A DNA stretch of 64,000 bases from positions 1-64,000 of the forward strand of contig JAEEWM010000027.1 of NCBI GenBank assembly GCA_016287385.1. Reading direction: 5' to 3'. Position 1 is the first letter of the stretch. Each line of letters opens with the position of its first letter. A program made the translations under genes and the position numbers. This DNA is from Clostridiaceae bacterium. GTDB lineage: Bacteria > Bacillota > Clostridia > Oscillospirales > Acutalibacteraceae. Below are positions 23,177 to 32,770 of this stretch, in pieces. The notes beneath the pieces were generated by a model. The model saw only the letters and a list, made by a program, of their open reading frames with translations, was not told the DNA's origin and ran no database searches.

Positions 23177-24083
23177 TTTCTTCTCCGTCTTCGTTATTTG
23201 TTTTTTCAGCCTGTCCGTCCGGTTGCTCTTCGTTTTCTTCCGCAAAAACCTCTGCGTATTCGCTCTCCCGTACCGCTTCGATACGCCGCTTTCTGATCAT
23301 CACGAGCGCAACCGCCGCGCCAATGCATATAACCAGGGAAAGCAGGAACGAAACCTTAAAAGGACCTATCCGCAGGCTGTCGGTTCTGAGCGGTTCTATA
23401 ATCGCCCTGCCGAAGCCGTACCATACGCAATAGTAAAGCGCGACCTCGCCGCTGAATTTGCGCTTTTTGCTCAAAAAATGCAAAACAAAGAAACCGGCGA
23501 TACACCATACCGACTCGTAAAGAAAGCAGGGATGAACAAGCCCCTCGCCTACTTCTTTGACGGTATTCGCACTGGTCATTCCCCAAAAACTGCTTCCGGT
23601 AAGAGCGCCGAACGCCTCCTGGTTTGTAAAGTTGCCCCAACGACCGATGCCCTGACCTATAAGAAAGCCCAAAGAGGCAAGATCGAGCGCGTCAAGCATA
23701 TTTATCTTTTTGAGCTTACACATAAGCGTGCCGCAAATGGCAGCGCCTATCACTCCGCCGTAAATGGCTATTCCCGAAAAGCCGGATCCGGAGCTGAATC
23801 CGAAGAAATCGGAGACGCTCGAAATATGATCGCCGGAGAAAATCACGTAATACGTTCTCGCGCAGAGTATCGCCACCGGCACGGTCACTATTATTACATC
23901 AAGCAACTTATCAAAATCAAGATTAAACCTCTTCGCATTGAGCCTGCCGTAAATAATCGCAAGCAAAAAACCGGTCGCGATAATAATACCGTACCAGTAC
24001 ACGTCCCACCCGTTTTTGCCTATCGGCAACGTAAACGCGACGGGATGTACGGTAAGATGTATACCGAATATAGTAACTTCCAT
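23169..24083 (-). CDS. lgt: Prolipoprotein diacylglyceryl transferase
   Basis: This integral membrane enzyme adds diacylglyceryl to the lipobox cysteine of lipoprotein precursors. The 304 residues hold about seven membrane helices, YGGVIGAAICGTL, and the signature GQGIGRWGNFTNQEAFG with its essential arginine. A charged, acidic tail of about 40 residues (RIEAVRESEYAEVFAEENEE onward) extends beyond the usual end. The ATG follows the yfmH stop directly. Confidence 0.93.
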   Translation of the reverse strand: MEVTIFGIHLTVHPVAFTLPIGKNGWDVYWYGIIIATGFLLAIIYGRLNAKRFNLDFDKLLDVIIVTVPVAILCARTYYVIFSGDHISSVSDFFGFSSGSGFSGIAIYGGVIGAAICGTLMCKLKKINMLDALDLASLGFLIGQGIGRWGNFTNQEAFGALTGSSFWGMTSANTVKEVGEGLVHPCFLYESVWCIAGFFVLHFLSKKRKFSGEVALYYCVWYGFGRAIIEPLRTDSLRIGPFKVSFLLSLVICIGAAVALVMIRKRRIEAVRESEYAEVFAEENEEQPDGQAEKTNNEDGEENE

Positions 24084-25361
24084 TTATGCTTCCTCCAATG
24101 GTGAAATAACCGATAAAACCGACAGACTGTCATCAAAAATATCGGTACGTTTCAGCACGTCGTCATAACTGACCGTCTTAAACATTTTCAGTTTTTCAAA
24201 CAATTCGTAATCCGAAACGGCGCACTCGGTAAATTGCAGCGCAACCTCTTCAACGCTGTTGAACATACGCACCGCTTCGCCGTAAGCCGCGCATTTTACC
24301 GCCGAAAACAGCCGTTTATCAAAGCCGTGTTCTTTAATCGATGCGATTTCCGCCTTTATTGCCGCCGCGACCGCTTTCGGGTCACGCGATTCACCCGAAA
24401 AAATCACCGCGGCAAAATCACGACCGGTAAAATATTCAAAATCAAATTCGTCGTTTATCAGCCCCTCGTCCATAAGCCGTTTATAAAGCGGCGACGCCTC
24501 ACCGCATATAATTTCGAGCAGCAGTTCAACGCAGACTTTACTTTTAAGGCGCCGGTACGGAGATTCGATTCTCTGCTTATAGCCGAAGCAGAAAACAGGC
24601 GTGAGCACCGGGAATTTCTGCTCAACGTAGCTTTTTTCGATTTCCTGCGGCTCGTCAAAGCCGACGCGCCCGACAGTCACCTCGCCGCGGTCCTTTACGG
24701 ACTCTTCTATACGCTTTAACACCTGTCTTGTGTCTATATTACCTGCTATGCAAATAAACATATTCGAGGGGTTATAGAAGGTTTCGTAGCAACTGTAAAG
24801 CAGTTCGGCGTCAATTTCGGCTATTGATTCAACCGTGCCCGCAATATCTATCCGCACGCTGTGGTTCTTATACATTGCGCGAAGCATATTGAAAAGCACC
24901 TTAAACGACGGGCTGTCGTCATACATACGTATTTCCTGACCGATTATGCCCTGCTCTTTTTTTACGGTTTCTTCGGTAAAATACGGCGACTGAACAAAGT
25001 CGAGCAATATATCGAGATTTTCTTCAAACCTGTCACTGCAGGAAAAGAGGTAGCATGTGCGGTCAAACGACGTAAAGGCGTTTGCCATGGCGCCGGTTTT
25101 GGCATATCTTGTAAAAGCGTCGCCGTCCTCGCTCTCAAAAAGCTTGTGCTCGAGAAAATGCGCGATTCCCTCCGGCACGCTGACCGCCGGCCCGGAATTC
25201 TTTGAAAACTTTGTATCTATCGAGCCGTATTTTGTGCCGAAAACCGCATAAGCGGAAGTATATTGCGGCATTTCGCAAACATAAACTTTAAGACCGTTAT
25301 CCAAAGTCGCAAGGGTATAACTTTCGCCGATCTCACTCTCGAAAATCTGTTTTTCCATCAT
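24084..25361 (-). CDS. yfmH: M16 peptidase, YfmH type (active partner)
   Basis: The 425-residue insulinase-family protein has the inverted zinc motif HFLEH at residues 68-72 (H68, E71, H72) and the downstream acidic ligand region. In B. subtilis the YfmF/YfmH pair is linked to elongation factor P 5-aminopentanol modification. The start overlaps the yfmF stop as ATGATGG. The M16 family normally works as a heterodimer of one active and one inactive chain, and both are encoded here. Confidence 0.88.
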   Translation of the reverse strand: MMEKQIFESEIGESYTLATLDNGLKVYVCEMPQYTSAYAVFGTKYGSIDTKFSKNSGPAVSVPEGIAHFLEHKLFESEDGDAFTRYAKTGAMANAFTSFDRTCYLFSCSDRFEENLDILLDFVQSPYFTEETVKKEQGIIGQEIRMYDDSPSFKVLFNMLRAMYKNHSVRIDIAGTVESIAEIDAELLYSCYETFYNPSNMFICIAGNIDTRQVLKRIEESVKDRGEVTVGRVGFDEPQEIEKSYVEQKFPVLTPVFCFGYKQRIESPYRRLKSKVCVELLLEIICGEASPLYKRLMDEGLINDEFDFEYFTGRDFAAVIFSGESRDPKAVAAAIKAEIASIKEHGFDKRLFSAVKCAAYGEAVRMFNSVEEVALQFTECAVSDYELFEKLKMFKTVSYDDVLKRTDIFDDSLSVLSVISPLEEA

Positions 25362-26635
25362 TTATCTCCCTTCGGCTTCAAGGTGTATACCGTATTCAGC
25401 TTAACTGTCTTCGCGGCGTCGACGACCGACTGTCTGTCGACCGCAGAAACGTACTGCGCAAATTCTTCCGGCGATACCGGATTATTCGACGCGCTCTTAA
25501 CGGTATACCACGCGTCTATCGCGCCCTGGTGGTCGCCGTAGCCTTTCAGCGCGTTTACTATGCTGCGTTTTGAGGATTCAAACTCGAAATCCGTAAAATT
25601 GCCCGCTTTGACCGCTTCAAGCTGGCGAAGTATCTCCGCCTCCGCCTTTCTGGCGTTTTTATCTTCAACGCCGCTGTCAACTATAACAAGTCCCTTGCGC
25701 TTTTCACCCGAAGCCGCACAGTAGTAGCAAAGACTCATTTTCTCACGCACATTGGTAAAAAGCCGTGAATACGGACCGCCGCCGAAAATATCGCACATAA
25801 CGGTGAAGGGCGCGCTCTTGCGGTCGTCGGGGTCGACCTCGGCGGAGAAGCCCATAACGAGCTTGCCCTGGGCGACGTCCATTTCCTCCTCCACCCTTTT
25901 CGCCGCGTATATCGCGCGCGTCGGCGTACTGTCTTTAACAGTTATCGCGCCGCTCCTGTCGATAAGCGAGAGGCGCGACTTAATATCGTCAAAAATGTTC
26001 TGCGGCAGTACGCTTGATATAACATTGACGCAAACAGCCGCACGGGAAAGCAGTTCTTTCCAGGCGGCATAAAGACTCGCCGGTGTAATTGCCGCGACCT
26101 GCTCTTCAGTGCCGCATTTCGGAATACCGTAAATGTCGTCCTTATACATTTCTTCAATCATACGGCGGCGGGCGTATATACGCTTTTCAGCTAATTCACC
26201 GCGTATATGCTCTATAGCTTTGCGCTTTTCGCGCTCAACATCGGCGGCGTTAAAGGCGCCGTTTTCGGCGTTCGGCTCGAAAACAAGACTGTTAAGAAGC
26301 TCTGCCGCTTTAACGACAAGCTCCTCCCCGTCAAGCGCGTATTTATCGTCTATCACCGAAATGCTCATTTTAAGAAGCTGGTAATCGCCCACCTTCTCCG
26401 CCGAAGCTGAAAGCGACGCGGAATAAAGCTTGTTAAGCTTAAAATTGAGTTTTGAAAAATCCGGATATTCTTTGCCGCAGGTGGTAAGCACAAAAGGAAG
26501 CAGCGCGAAAGCGGCTGTTTTTTCACGGTCGAGCGGCAGATAGAAGTTGTATGAAATATATGTGGTCTTAAACCTTTCGGTCCTTATAAAATTGCCCTTT
26601 GCCGCGTTTGAAAGTTCGGTAGTGTTTTCAAGCAT
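25358..26635 (-). CDS. yfmF: M16 peptidase-like protein, YfmF type (no zinc motif)
   Basis: The 425 residues align in overall pattern with M16 peptidases, but the HxxEH motif is missing. At its expected place the chain reads LLPFVLTTCGKEYPDF. GGGPYSRLFTNVREKMSLCYYC, a substrate-binding segment of the family's C-terminal half, is kept. It is the likely non-catalytic partner of YfmH. The start overlaps maf by 8 bases. Confidence 0.85.
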   Translation of the reverse strand: MLENTTELSNAAKGNFIRTERFKTTYISYNFYLPLDREKTAAFALLPFVLTTCGKEYPDFSKLNFKLNKLYSASLSASAEKVGDYQLLKMSISVIDDKYALDGEELVVKAAELLNSLVFEPNAENGAFNAADVEREKRKAIEHIRGELAEKRIYARRRMIEEMYKDDIYGIPKCGTEEQVAAITPASLYAAWKELLSRAAVCVNVISSVLPQNIFDDIKSRLSLIDRSGAITVKDSTPTRAIYAAKRVEEEMDVAQGKLVMGFSAEVDPDDRKSAPFTVMCDIFGGGPYSRLFTNVREKMSLCYYCAASGEKRKGLVIVDSGVEDKNARKAEAEILRQLEAVKAGNFTDFEFESSKRSIVNALKGYGDHQGAIDAWYTVKSASNNPVSPEEFAQYVSAVDRQSVVDAAKTVKLNTVYTLKPKGDK

Positions 26636-27224
26636 CTGTATTTTCCCTGCTTTCGCCTAAGATTTTAACGCCGAAACCGCGAAGCATATCCGAAAGCATA
26701 CTAAGCGGCAACCCGTAAACGTTGAAGTGGTCGCCCGAAATGCCGCGCACAAAGATCGAAGATATGCCTTGAAGCGCGTAGGCGCCCGCCTTATCCAGCG
26801 GGTCGCCGGTTTTTACGTATTCGTCGATTTCGGTTTGCGTAAGATTTCTGAAAGTGACGTCGGTTTCCATAGAGCGGGTATCCCTGCAGCCGCCCGACGT
26901 CACCGTAACGCCGGTAATGACCTTATGAGTTTTACCCGAAAGCGCGCCGAGCATACGCTTTGCGTCTTCACTGTCCTTCGGTTTACCGAAGACCTTACCG
27001 TCAAGCGATACTACCGTATCAGCGGCAATAACTATATCGGTATCCGACGCCTTATCCGCTACCGCCGCCGCTTTAAGACGCGAAAGGCGCATTATTTCAT
27101 CCGCGAGAGGCAACGCTTCGTTTATCGTCTCGTCAACCTCTTCGGTTATAACGTCAAAATCGATGCCGAGCATTGATAAAAGCTCTCGTCTGCGCGGCGA
27201 TTTTGACGCAAGGATAACACCCAT
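26628..27224 (-). CDS. maf: Maf-family nucleoside triphosphate pyrophosphatase
   Basis: The enzyme hydrolyses non-canonical or modified NTPs to monophosphates. Maf is also named for an effect on septation. The true start is the ATG at 27224, with AAGGAAG upstream; the open frame continues much further but only through the divergent promoter region. The 198 residues begin ILASKSPRRRELLSMLG, the family signature. They also hold AADTVVSLDGKVFGKPKD and a YALQGISSIFVRGISGDHFNVYGLP stretch near the end. Confidence 0.9.
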   Translation of the reverse strand: MGVILASKSPRRRELLSMLGIDFDVITEEVDETINEALPLADEIMRLSRLKAAAVADKASDTDIVIAADTVVSLDGKVFGKPKDSEDAKRMLGALSGKTHKVITGVTVTSGGCRDTRSMETDVTFRNLTQTEIDEYVKTGDPLDKAGAYALQGISSIFVRGISGDHFNVYGLPLSMLSDMLRGFGVKILGESRENTDA

Positions 27225-27252
27225 GCGGCAACACTTCCTTATAATTTTAATT

Positions 27253-27281
27253 ATTTTAACATACTTCGGACGTATTTGCAA
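27253..27281 (-). promoter_or_regulatory. Promoter of the maf operon
   Basis: On the minus strand TTGCAA (27281-27276), 17 bases, TAAAAT (27258-27253). It is divergent from the nrdR promoter. Confidence 0.72.
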
Positions 27282-27301
27282 CACAAACAAACAGTTTTTG
27301 C

Positions 27302-27330
27302 TTGTAATTATACACATTATATGGTATAAT
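27302..27330 (+). promoter_or_regulatory. Promoter of the nrdR operon
   Basis: TTGTAA at 27302-27307, 17 bases, perfect TATAAT at 27325-27330. The sequence ACACATTATATGGTAT over the spacer loosely resembles an NrdR box, so autoregulation is possible but unproven. Confidence 0.68.
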
Positions 27331-27363
27331 TGCAAATAACAATATGTATAGGTGGTTGATTTT

Positions 27364-27816
27364 ATGAAATGTCCGTTCTGTGCTTTTGAAGAAAGCAAGG
27401 TTATCGATTCCCGTCCGACAGACGAGGGCGAGCGTATCAGAAGAAGACGCGAATGTCTTAAATGCGGCAAGCGTTTTACTACCTACGAGATTATCGAGAG
27501 TCTGCCTATTATCGTAATCAAAAAAGATAAGTCACGCGAAGTGTTTGACAGGCAGAAGCTCATGACAGGTATGCTCCGCGCCTGCGAGAAGCGCCCCGTT
27601 TCCATTGAAACGCTCGACCGCGCCATTGACGATATCGAAACGCTTATTCAGAATTCGCTTGACCGCGAGGTAAAGAGCGAAAAAATCGGCGAGCTCGTTA
27701 TGGAAAAGCTCAAAGAGATCGACGAAGTCGCATACGTTCGCTTCGCTTCGGTTTACAGGCAGTTCAAGGATATCAACACATTTATGGCAGAGCTTAACAA
27801 ATTACTCGAAAGTTAA
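27364..27816 (+). CDS. nrdR: Ribonucleotide reductase repressor NrdR
   Basis: NrdR represses ribonucleotide reductase genes in response to the ATP/dATP ratio. The 150 residues fit the family: an N-terminal zinc ribbon (CPFC near residue 3, [12 protein letters not shown] near residue 31) and an ATP-cone domain beginning [17 protein letters not shown] start it at the ATG at 27364, preceded by AGGTGG; a GTG twelve bases earlier overlaps that site. It leads an operon with two aminoacyl-tRNA synthetases. Confidence 0.94.
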   Translation: MKCPFCAFEESKVIDSRPTDEGERIRRRRECLKCGKRFTTYEIIESLPIIVIKKDKSREVFDRQKLMTGMLRACEKRPVSIETLDRAIDDIETLIQNSLDREVKSEKIGELVMEKLKEIDEVAYVRFASVYRQFKDINTFMAELNKLLES

Positions 27817-27829
27817 GGACTTTTAACAC

Positions 27830-29485
27830 ATGAATGAAAATGAACTTTTAGCGGAGCTGCTGCTGCCTAAAACGGATAAGCAGCCCGAATACTATGAGGA
27901 ATTATATCCCGCGCGAAACATTCCCGAGGGCGCAAAGGTTACGCGAGTAGCCCCGAGTCCCACGGGATATCTGCATTTGGGCACTCTCTTCACCGCGCTT
28001 GTAAACAGAATCACCGCGACCTCCTCGGGCGGCGTATTTTACACGAGAATAGAAGATACAGATAAAAAGCGCGAGGTAGAGGGCGGTATTGCCGATATCA
28101 TAGGCGGTCTTAACCGCTTCGGCATAGCTATTGACGAGGGCTTTATAAGCGGCGACAGTGAAAAGGGCGAATACGGGCCCTACAAGCAGAGTATGCGCGG
28201 CGAGATATACCGGTGTTTTGCAAAAGACCTGATAAAGCGCGGTCTTGCCTACCCCTGCTTCTGCACGGCGGATGAGCTTTCAAAAATGCGTGAAGAGCAG
28301 GAAAAGCTTAAAGTCCGCACAGGATACCACGGCGAGTGGGCGCGGCACAGAAACATAACTTACAGTGAGGCAAAAGCCCTTATTGACGCGGGCAAGCCGT
28401 TTGTAATACGCCTGCGCTCGGGCGGCAGCGAGAGCCGCCGCGTGGTATTTGACGACGTTATTAAAGGCAAAATAGAAATGCCGGAGAACGATGAAGATTT
28501 CGTCATCCTTAAATCAGACGGCATACCCACCTATCATTTTGCCCACGCCGTAGACGACCACCTTATGCGCACCACCCACGTTTTCAGGGGCGACGAGTGG
28601 ATATCCTCCGCGCCGAAACATATTGAGTTGTTCCGCGTTCTCGGCTTCAAGCAAGTAAAATACGGTCATATTTCGCCTATTATGAAGCTCGACGGCGGCG
28701 CAAAACGCAAAATATCAAAACGCAAGGACCCCGAGGCGGCGGTTCACTTCTTTGCGGAAGAGGGCTATCCCGCAAGCGCGGTAATAGAATATCTTATGAC
28801 CATTGCCGCCTCCGATTTTGAGGACTGGCGGCGCGTAAACCCCGACGCCGACTATAAATTATTCAAATTCAACCCCAAAAAAATGAGCGTTTCGGGCGCG
28901 CTTTTCGATAACGATAAATTAAACGACGTAAGCAAAATTATTATTTCAAAAATGCAAAGCGGCGCGGTATACTCCGCGCTTTGCGACTGGGCAAAGGAAT
29001 TTGACGGCGATTTTTACGGCATTTTAAGCACCGACCCCGACTATACGGCAAAAATGCTCGCGGTCGACCGTGACGGCGTTAAAAACGCACGAAAGGATAT
29101 AGCCAAATGGAGCGAGGCGAAAAGCTATTTCGCCTATTACTTTGACAGTCTTTTCGTCCCCGATTATTCCACTCCCGAAAGGGTCTCGCCGGCTGACGCA
29201 AAGACGTTTCTGGAAAAATACACGTCAGTTTACAGTGAGAGCGACGACCGCCAGGCGTGGTTTGACAAAATAAAAGCGATAGCGCCCGAAATCGGCTTTG
29301 CGGCGGAAACGAAGGAATACAAAGCCGAGCCCGAAAAGTACAAGGGCAGCGCGGGCGATTTAAGCGGCGTTTTACGCCTCGCCGTGACCGGGCGGACCAA
29401 CACCCCCGACCTTTGCGGCATTATGAGCGTTTTAGGCAAGGAAAAATGCGCCGAGCGCATAAAGGCATATATAAACAACATTTGA
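27830..29485 (+). CDS. gltX: Glutamate--tRNA ligase
   Basis: The class I synthetase charges tRNA-Glu. The 551 residues are longer than the common 470-490 residue form. About 25 residues precede the first strand, and PSPTGYLHLGTL provides the HIGH motif near residue 44. The KMSKS equivalent is KRKISKRKDP near residue 290. TRIEDTDKKREVEG and HVFRGDEWISSAPKH support the Glu-type catalytic core. It begins 13 bases after nrdR with AAGGAC as ribosome site. Confidence 0.93.
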   Translation: MNENELLAELLLPKTDKQPEYYEELYPARNIPEGAKVTRVAPSPTGYLHLGTLFTALVNRITATSSGGVFYTRIEDTDKKREVEGGIADIIGGLNRFGIAIDEGFISGDSEKGEYGPYKQSMRGEIYRCFAKDLIKRGLAYPCFCTADELSKMREEQEKLKVRTGYHGEWARHRNITYSEAKALIDAGKPFVIRLRSGGSESRRVVFDDVIKGKIEMPENDEDFVILKSDGIPTYHFAHAVDDHLMRTTHVFRGDEWISSAPKHIELFRVLGFKQVKYGHISPIMKLDGGAKRKISKRKDPEAAVHFFAEEGYPASAVIEYLMTIAASDFEDWRRVNPDADYKLFKFNPKKMSVSGALFDNDKLNDVSKIIISKMQSGAVYSALCDWAKEFDGDFYGILSTDPDYTAKMLAVDRDGVKNARKDIAKWSEAKSYFAYYFDSLFVPDYSTPERVSPADAKTFLEKYTSVYSESDDRQAWFDKIKAIAPEIGFAAETKEYKAEPEKYKGSAGDLSGVLRLAVTGRTNTPDLCGIMSVLGKEKCAERIKAYINNI

Positions 29486-29497
29486 AAGGCAGTTTCT

Positions 29498-31183
29498 ATG
29501 GAAGACAACATGATTTTGAACGACGGCGCGCCGGCATCGAATTTTATTCTTGATTTTATAGACGAAGATTTGAAAGAGGGCGTGTATAACAGGGTTCAGA
29601 CCCGCTTCCCGCCGGAGCCCAACGGCTATTTGCATATAGGCCACGCCAAGGCGATATGCATCGACTTCGGCACGGCGGAAAAATACGGCGGCGTTTGCAA
29701 CCTGCGGCTTGACGATACCAATCCCACAAAGGAGGACGTCGAGTATGTCGACGCGATAATGGAGGATATAAAATGGCTCGGCTTTGACTGGGCAAACGTA
29801 TATTACGCCTCCGATTATTTTGATTTTATCTACGAATGCGCCCTGCGGCTTATCGATAAGGGGCTCGCTTATGTTGACGAGTCAAGCGCCGATGAAATAC
29901 GCGAAATGCGCGGCACGCTTACAGAGCCCGGTATTGAAAGCAAATACAGAAACAGACCCGCCATGGAAACCAAAGAACTGTTCCGCCGCATGACCGACGG
30001 CGAAATCGAAGAGGGCAAAATGGTGCTCCGCGCGAAAATCGATATGTCCTCCTCAAACCTCAATATGCGCGATCCTGTCATTTACCGCGTTCTTAAAGCG
30101 CATCACCACCGTACCGGCGATAAATGGTGCGTATACCCTATGTACGACTTCGCGCACCCGCTTTCCGACGCAAAAGAGGGCGTGACCCACTCGCTTTGCT
30201 CGCTTGAATTTGAAAATCACCGCCCCCTTTACAACTGGGTACTCGAAGCGGCGGATATAAAGAATCCGCCGAGGCAGATAGAGTTTGCGCGTATGAATGT
30301 AAACTATACCCTTACAAGCAAGCGCAAATGCTTAAAGCTTGTAAACGACGGTCTGGTTTCGGGTTGGGACGACCCGCGTATGGCGACGCTTTGCGGTATG
30401 CGCCGTCGCGGATATCCGGCGGCGGCTGTAAGGGAGTTTGTCGATAAAATCGGCGTTTCAAAGGCGTACAGCGTTATCGACTACGCGCTTCTTGAATCCT
30501 GCGTTCGTGACAACCTTAATTTTAACGCACAGCGCGCGATGGCGGTGCTTCGTCCGCTTAAAGTAATTATCGATAACTACCCTGAGGGCAAAACCGAGGA
30601 AATCAGCGTTGAAATAAACCCGAACAAGCCGGAGCTCGGCAGTAAAACGGTCACCTTTTCACGCGAAATATTCATTGAACGGGACGACTTTATGTTAGAC
30701 CCGCCGGGCAAATATTTCCGCCTGTGTCCCGAAAAAGAAGTCCGCCTTAAAGGCGCCTACTATATAAAGTACGCCTCGCACGAAACCGATGAAAACGGCG
30801 ATATAACCGTTGTTCACTGCACGTTTGACCCTGAAAGCCGCGGCGGCGAAACGCCGGACGGCAGAAAGGTAAAGGGCACGCTTCACTGGGTTAGCGCCGC
30901 AAGCGCGGTAAAGGCGACGGTTCGCCTTTACGACCGCCTGTTTAACGTGGAGAATCCGAGCGACGAGGAGGGCGTTTCTTCCTTTGCGGATAATCTTAAT
31001 CCCGATTCGCTCACAGTGCTTGACGGCTGCCTTATAGACAAGGAGATAGCAAACGCCAAACCCGGAGACACCTTCCAGTTTATGCGGCAGGGCTATTTCT
31101 GCGTGGATAAAGATTCAAAAACGGGGGCGCTTGTCTTTAACCGCACCGCGTCGCTTAAAGACTCGTTTGCAAAGAAACAATGA
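29498..31183 (+). CDS. glnS: Glutamine--tRNA ligase
   Basis: The class I synthetase charges tRNA-Gln directly with glutamine. The 561 residues show RFPPEPNGYLHIGHAKAI with the HIGH motif, NLRLDDTNPTKEDVEYVD and YPMYDFAHPLSDAKEGVTHSLCSLEF, all diagnostic of GlnRS rather than GluRS. TSKRKCLKLV replaces KMSKS. The C-terminal beta-barrel domain (about 340-550) is present. Many Bacillota lack this enzyme and amidate Glu-tRNA-Gln instead, so its presence next to gltX is noteworthy. Confidence 0.94.
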   Translation: MEDNMILNDGAPASNFILDFIDEDLKEGVYNRVQTRFPPEPNGYLHIGHAKAICIDFGTAEKYGGVCNLRLDDTNPTKEDVEYVDAIMEDIKWLGFDWANVYYASDYFDFIYECALRLIDKGLAYVDESSADEIREMRGTLTEPGIESKYRNRPAMETKELFRRMTDGEIEEGKMVLRAKIDMSSSNLNMRDPVIYRVLKAHHHRTGDKWCVYPMYDFAHPLSDAKEGVTHSLCSLEFENHRPLYNWVLEAADIKNPPRQIEFARMNVNYTLTSKRKCLKLVNDGLVSGWDDPRMATLCGMRRRGYPAAAVREFVDKIGVSKAYSVIDYALLESCVRDNLNFNAQRAMAVLRPLKVIIDNYPEGKTEEISVEINPNKPELGSKTVTFSREIFIERDDFMLDPPGKYFRLCPEKEVRLKGAYYIKYASHETDENGDITVVHCTFDPESRGGETPDGRKVKGTLHWVSAASAVKATVRLYDRLFNVENPSDEEGVSSFADNLNPDSLTVLDGCLIDKEIANAKPGDTFQFMRQGYFCVDKDSKTGALVFNRTASLKDSFAKKQ

Positions 31184-31926
31184 AAGTAAAAGACGTTTTA
31201 TCATATCTCGAAAGCTTATACCCGCCTGATACCGCCTGCGATTTCGATAACGTAGGTCTGCTCGTCGGCGACGGCGAATGCGGGGTTACCGCCGCCGTCA
31301 TTACGCTTGACTGCGACGTAAACGCCGTAAGTTTTGCAAAAGAAAACGGCGCAAATCTCATTATAACCCACCACCCCGTTATTTTGGAGCCGCTCAAATC
31401 GGTTACGGCGGGCAGTATTGTTTTCAGACTGATTAAAGAAGGTATTTCGGTAATATCGATGCACACTAATCTCGACGTAGGCGACGGCGGCGTGAATGAC
31501 GCCCTGTGCGCGGCGCTCGGGCTTACCGATATAAAGCCGTATACGGCGGGCGACGGATACCTGCTTAAAAGCGGCAAAACCGATAAACATAAACCGAATG
31601 AGCTTGCTTTACACATAAAAGAACGCCTCGGCGGCGCGGTCAGATACACCGCGGGCAAAAAGGATATCGAAAGCGTGCTTGTTTGCTCCGGTTCCGGCGG
31701 AAGTTATTTAGACGAAGCGATAAGCGCCGGGTTTGACGCGTTTATCACGGCGGACGTCAAGCAGCACGTATTCGTCGCGGCGATTAACGCCGGTATTTCC
31801 CTTTTCGACGGCGGACATTTTTGCACCGAAAACGTAGTAGTAGAGCCGCTGTGCGAAGTGCTTCAAAAACGGTTTACCGCAATCAAGTTCACCGCGTTTT
31901 CGCCGGAGAGTATAAAGACAGTTTAA
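31180..31926 (+). CDS. Nif3-like dinuclear metal protein
   Basis: This 248-residue YqfO/Nif3-family protein lacks the long central insert found in some members. Metal-binding motifs are NLIITHHPVIL, HTNLDVGDGGVNDALC and, near the C-terminus, ITADVKQHVFVAA and DGGHFCTENV. The family forms toroidal hexamers with two metals per subunit. Proposed roles include GTP cyclohydrolase type I activity, but the function is unsettled. It overlaps the glnS stop as ATGA. Confidence 0.9.
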   Translation: MKVKDVLSYLESLYPPDTACDFDNVGLLVGDGECGVTAAVITLDCDVNAVSFAKENGANLIITHHPVILEPLKSVTAGSIVFRLIKEGISVISMHTNLDVGDGGVNDALCAALGLTDIKPYTAGDGYLLKSGKTDKHKPNELALHIKERLGGAVRYTAGKKDIESVLVCSGSGGSYLDEAISAGFDAFITADVKQHVFVAAINAGISLFDGGHFCTENVVVEPLCEVLQKRFTAIKFTAFSPESIKTV

Positions 31927-31946
31927 TGCAATTCGGCAAAATTTAT

Positions 31947-31975
31947 GCCGGCGCTGATATGCGCCGGCTTTTTGC
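31947..31975 (+). terminator. Terminator of the nrdR-gltX-glnS operon
   Basis: GCCGGCGC and GCGCCGGC pair around a 6-base loop, followed by TTTTTG. The manganese catalase gene converges on it from the other side. Confidence 0.8.
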
Positions 31976-31981
31976 TATGTG

Positions 31982-32650
31982 TTACTTAAACGACGGAGGG
32001 GTTGTTTTCGTATCAGAAAATTCATTTCCGCCCGGGGAAGGTTCTGACATACTGAAATACATTTTTGCCGCTTTTGTTGTACCGAAATCACGGTTTGAGC
32101 CGCTGTTCTGCACCTTGTTGAACGCCTCTCTGAACAGAGCGTTGTGGGCTTCCTCTCGGTTAAGCAGAAAATCTATTGTCTCTCTTACCTTTTTATCCTC
32201 GATCTGCCTGTAAAGATACTCATATACAACCTTTGCTCTCTGCTCTGACGCAATATTTGAAAGCAAATCCGCACACAAATCGCCGGTCACGGACACGTAA
32301 TCGCTTGTCCAAGAATACCCGGAAGCGTTTATAAGCCCCGGGTTAAGTCCTAAAATCACGTGAGTCTGAATCTCTCCGGCAGGCACTTTTGCCGCGTCAA
32401 CGTCGTGACCGTTCAAGAGATTTATCGTCGTCGCCACCATCTCCATATGGCCGAGTTCCTCCGCGGCAATATCAAGGAACAAATCTTTAATCTCGGGGTC
32501 CTTCACCCTGAAACTCTGCGACATATACTGCATAGCCGCTTTAAGCTCACCGTTGGCGCCGCCAAGCTGCTCGTGTAAGAGCGCCGCATACTGCGGATTC
32601 GGTCTTTCGACCGCCACCGGATGAAAAAGCTGTTTTTCGTGTTTGAACAT
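31982..32650 (-). CDS. Manganese catalase family protein, CotJC-like
   Basis: The 222-residue ferritin-like four-helix protein shows the dimanganese ligand pattern: an early glutamate in GGANGELKAAMQYM, EELGHMEM near residue 70, SEQRAKVVYEYLYR, and the late EEAHNALFREAF. The length and the lack of a large C-terminal extension match spore-coat CotJC proteins rather than classical 260-300 residue catalases. It probably protects from peroxide or forms part of the spore coat. The ATG follows GGGAGG. Confidence 0.87.
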   Translation of the reverse strand: MFKHEKQLFHPVAVERPNPQYAALLHEQLGGANGELKAAMQYMSQSFRVKDPEIKDLFLDIAAEELGHMEMVATTINLLNGHDVDAAKVPAGEIQTHVILGLNPGLINASGYSWTSDYVSVTGDLCADLLSNIASEQRAKVVYEYLYRQIEDKKVRETIDFLLNREEAHNALFREAFNKVQNSGSNRDFGTTKAAKMYFSMSEPSPGGNEFSDTKTTPPSFK

Positions 32651-32722
32651 ATTAATTACCTCCCTTACTATTATTCTCGACGAATCAAACTGTATACCAA
32701 GAATTTTTAATCATAATATACA

Positions 32723-32764
32723 AGCCCCTTTTCATACCTTCAAGTATAGGTATAAAAAGGGGCT
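32723..32764 (+). promoter_or_regulatory. Hairpin covering the ribosome site of the deacetylase gene
   Basis: AGCCCCTTTT (32723-32732) pairs perfectly with AAAAGGGGCT (32755-32764). Inside it ATACCT pairs with AGGTAT around an 8-base loop. The GGGG ribosome site for the ATG at 32771 lies within the right arm. In the RNA this would hide the site, giving control at translation. As DNA it could be an operator. Confidence 0.6.
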
Positions 32765-32770
32765 GTATTT

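Noticed and set aside
22851-24104. 417-codon frame on the plus strand
   Set aside because: It is antisense to folD and lgt, which have complete motifs. Its product is basic and unlike any known protein, and it has no ribosome site.
27302-27330. NrdR box in the nrdR promoter
   Set aside because: The similarity is loose and there is only one site, whereas NrdR normally binds paired boxes at a fixed distance. It is noted but not claimed.
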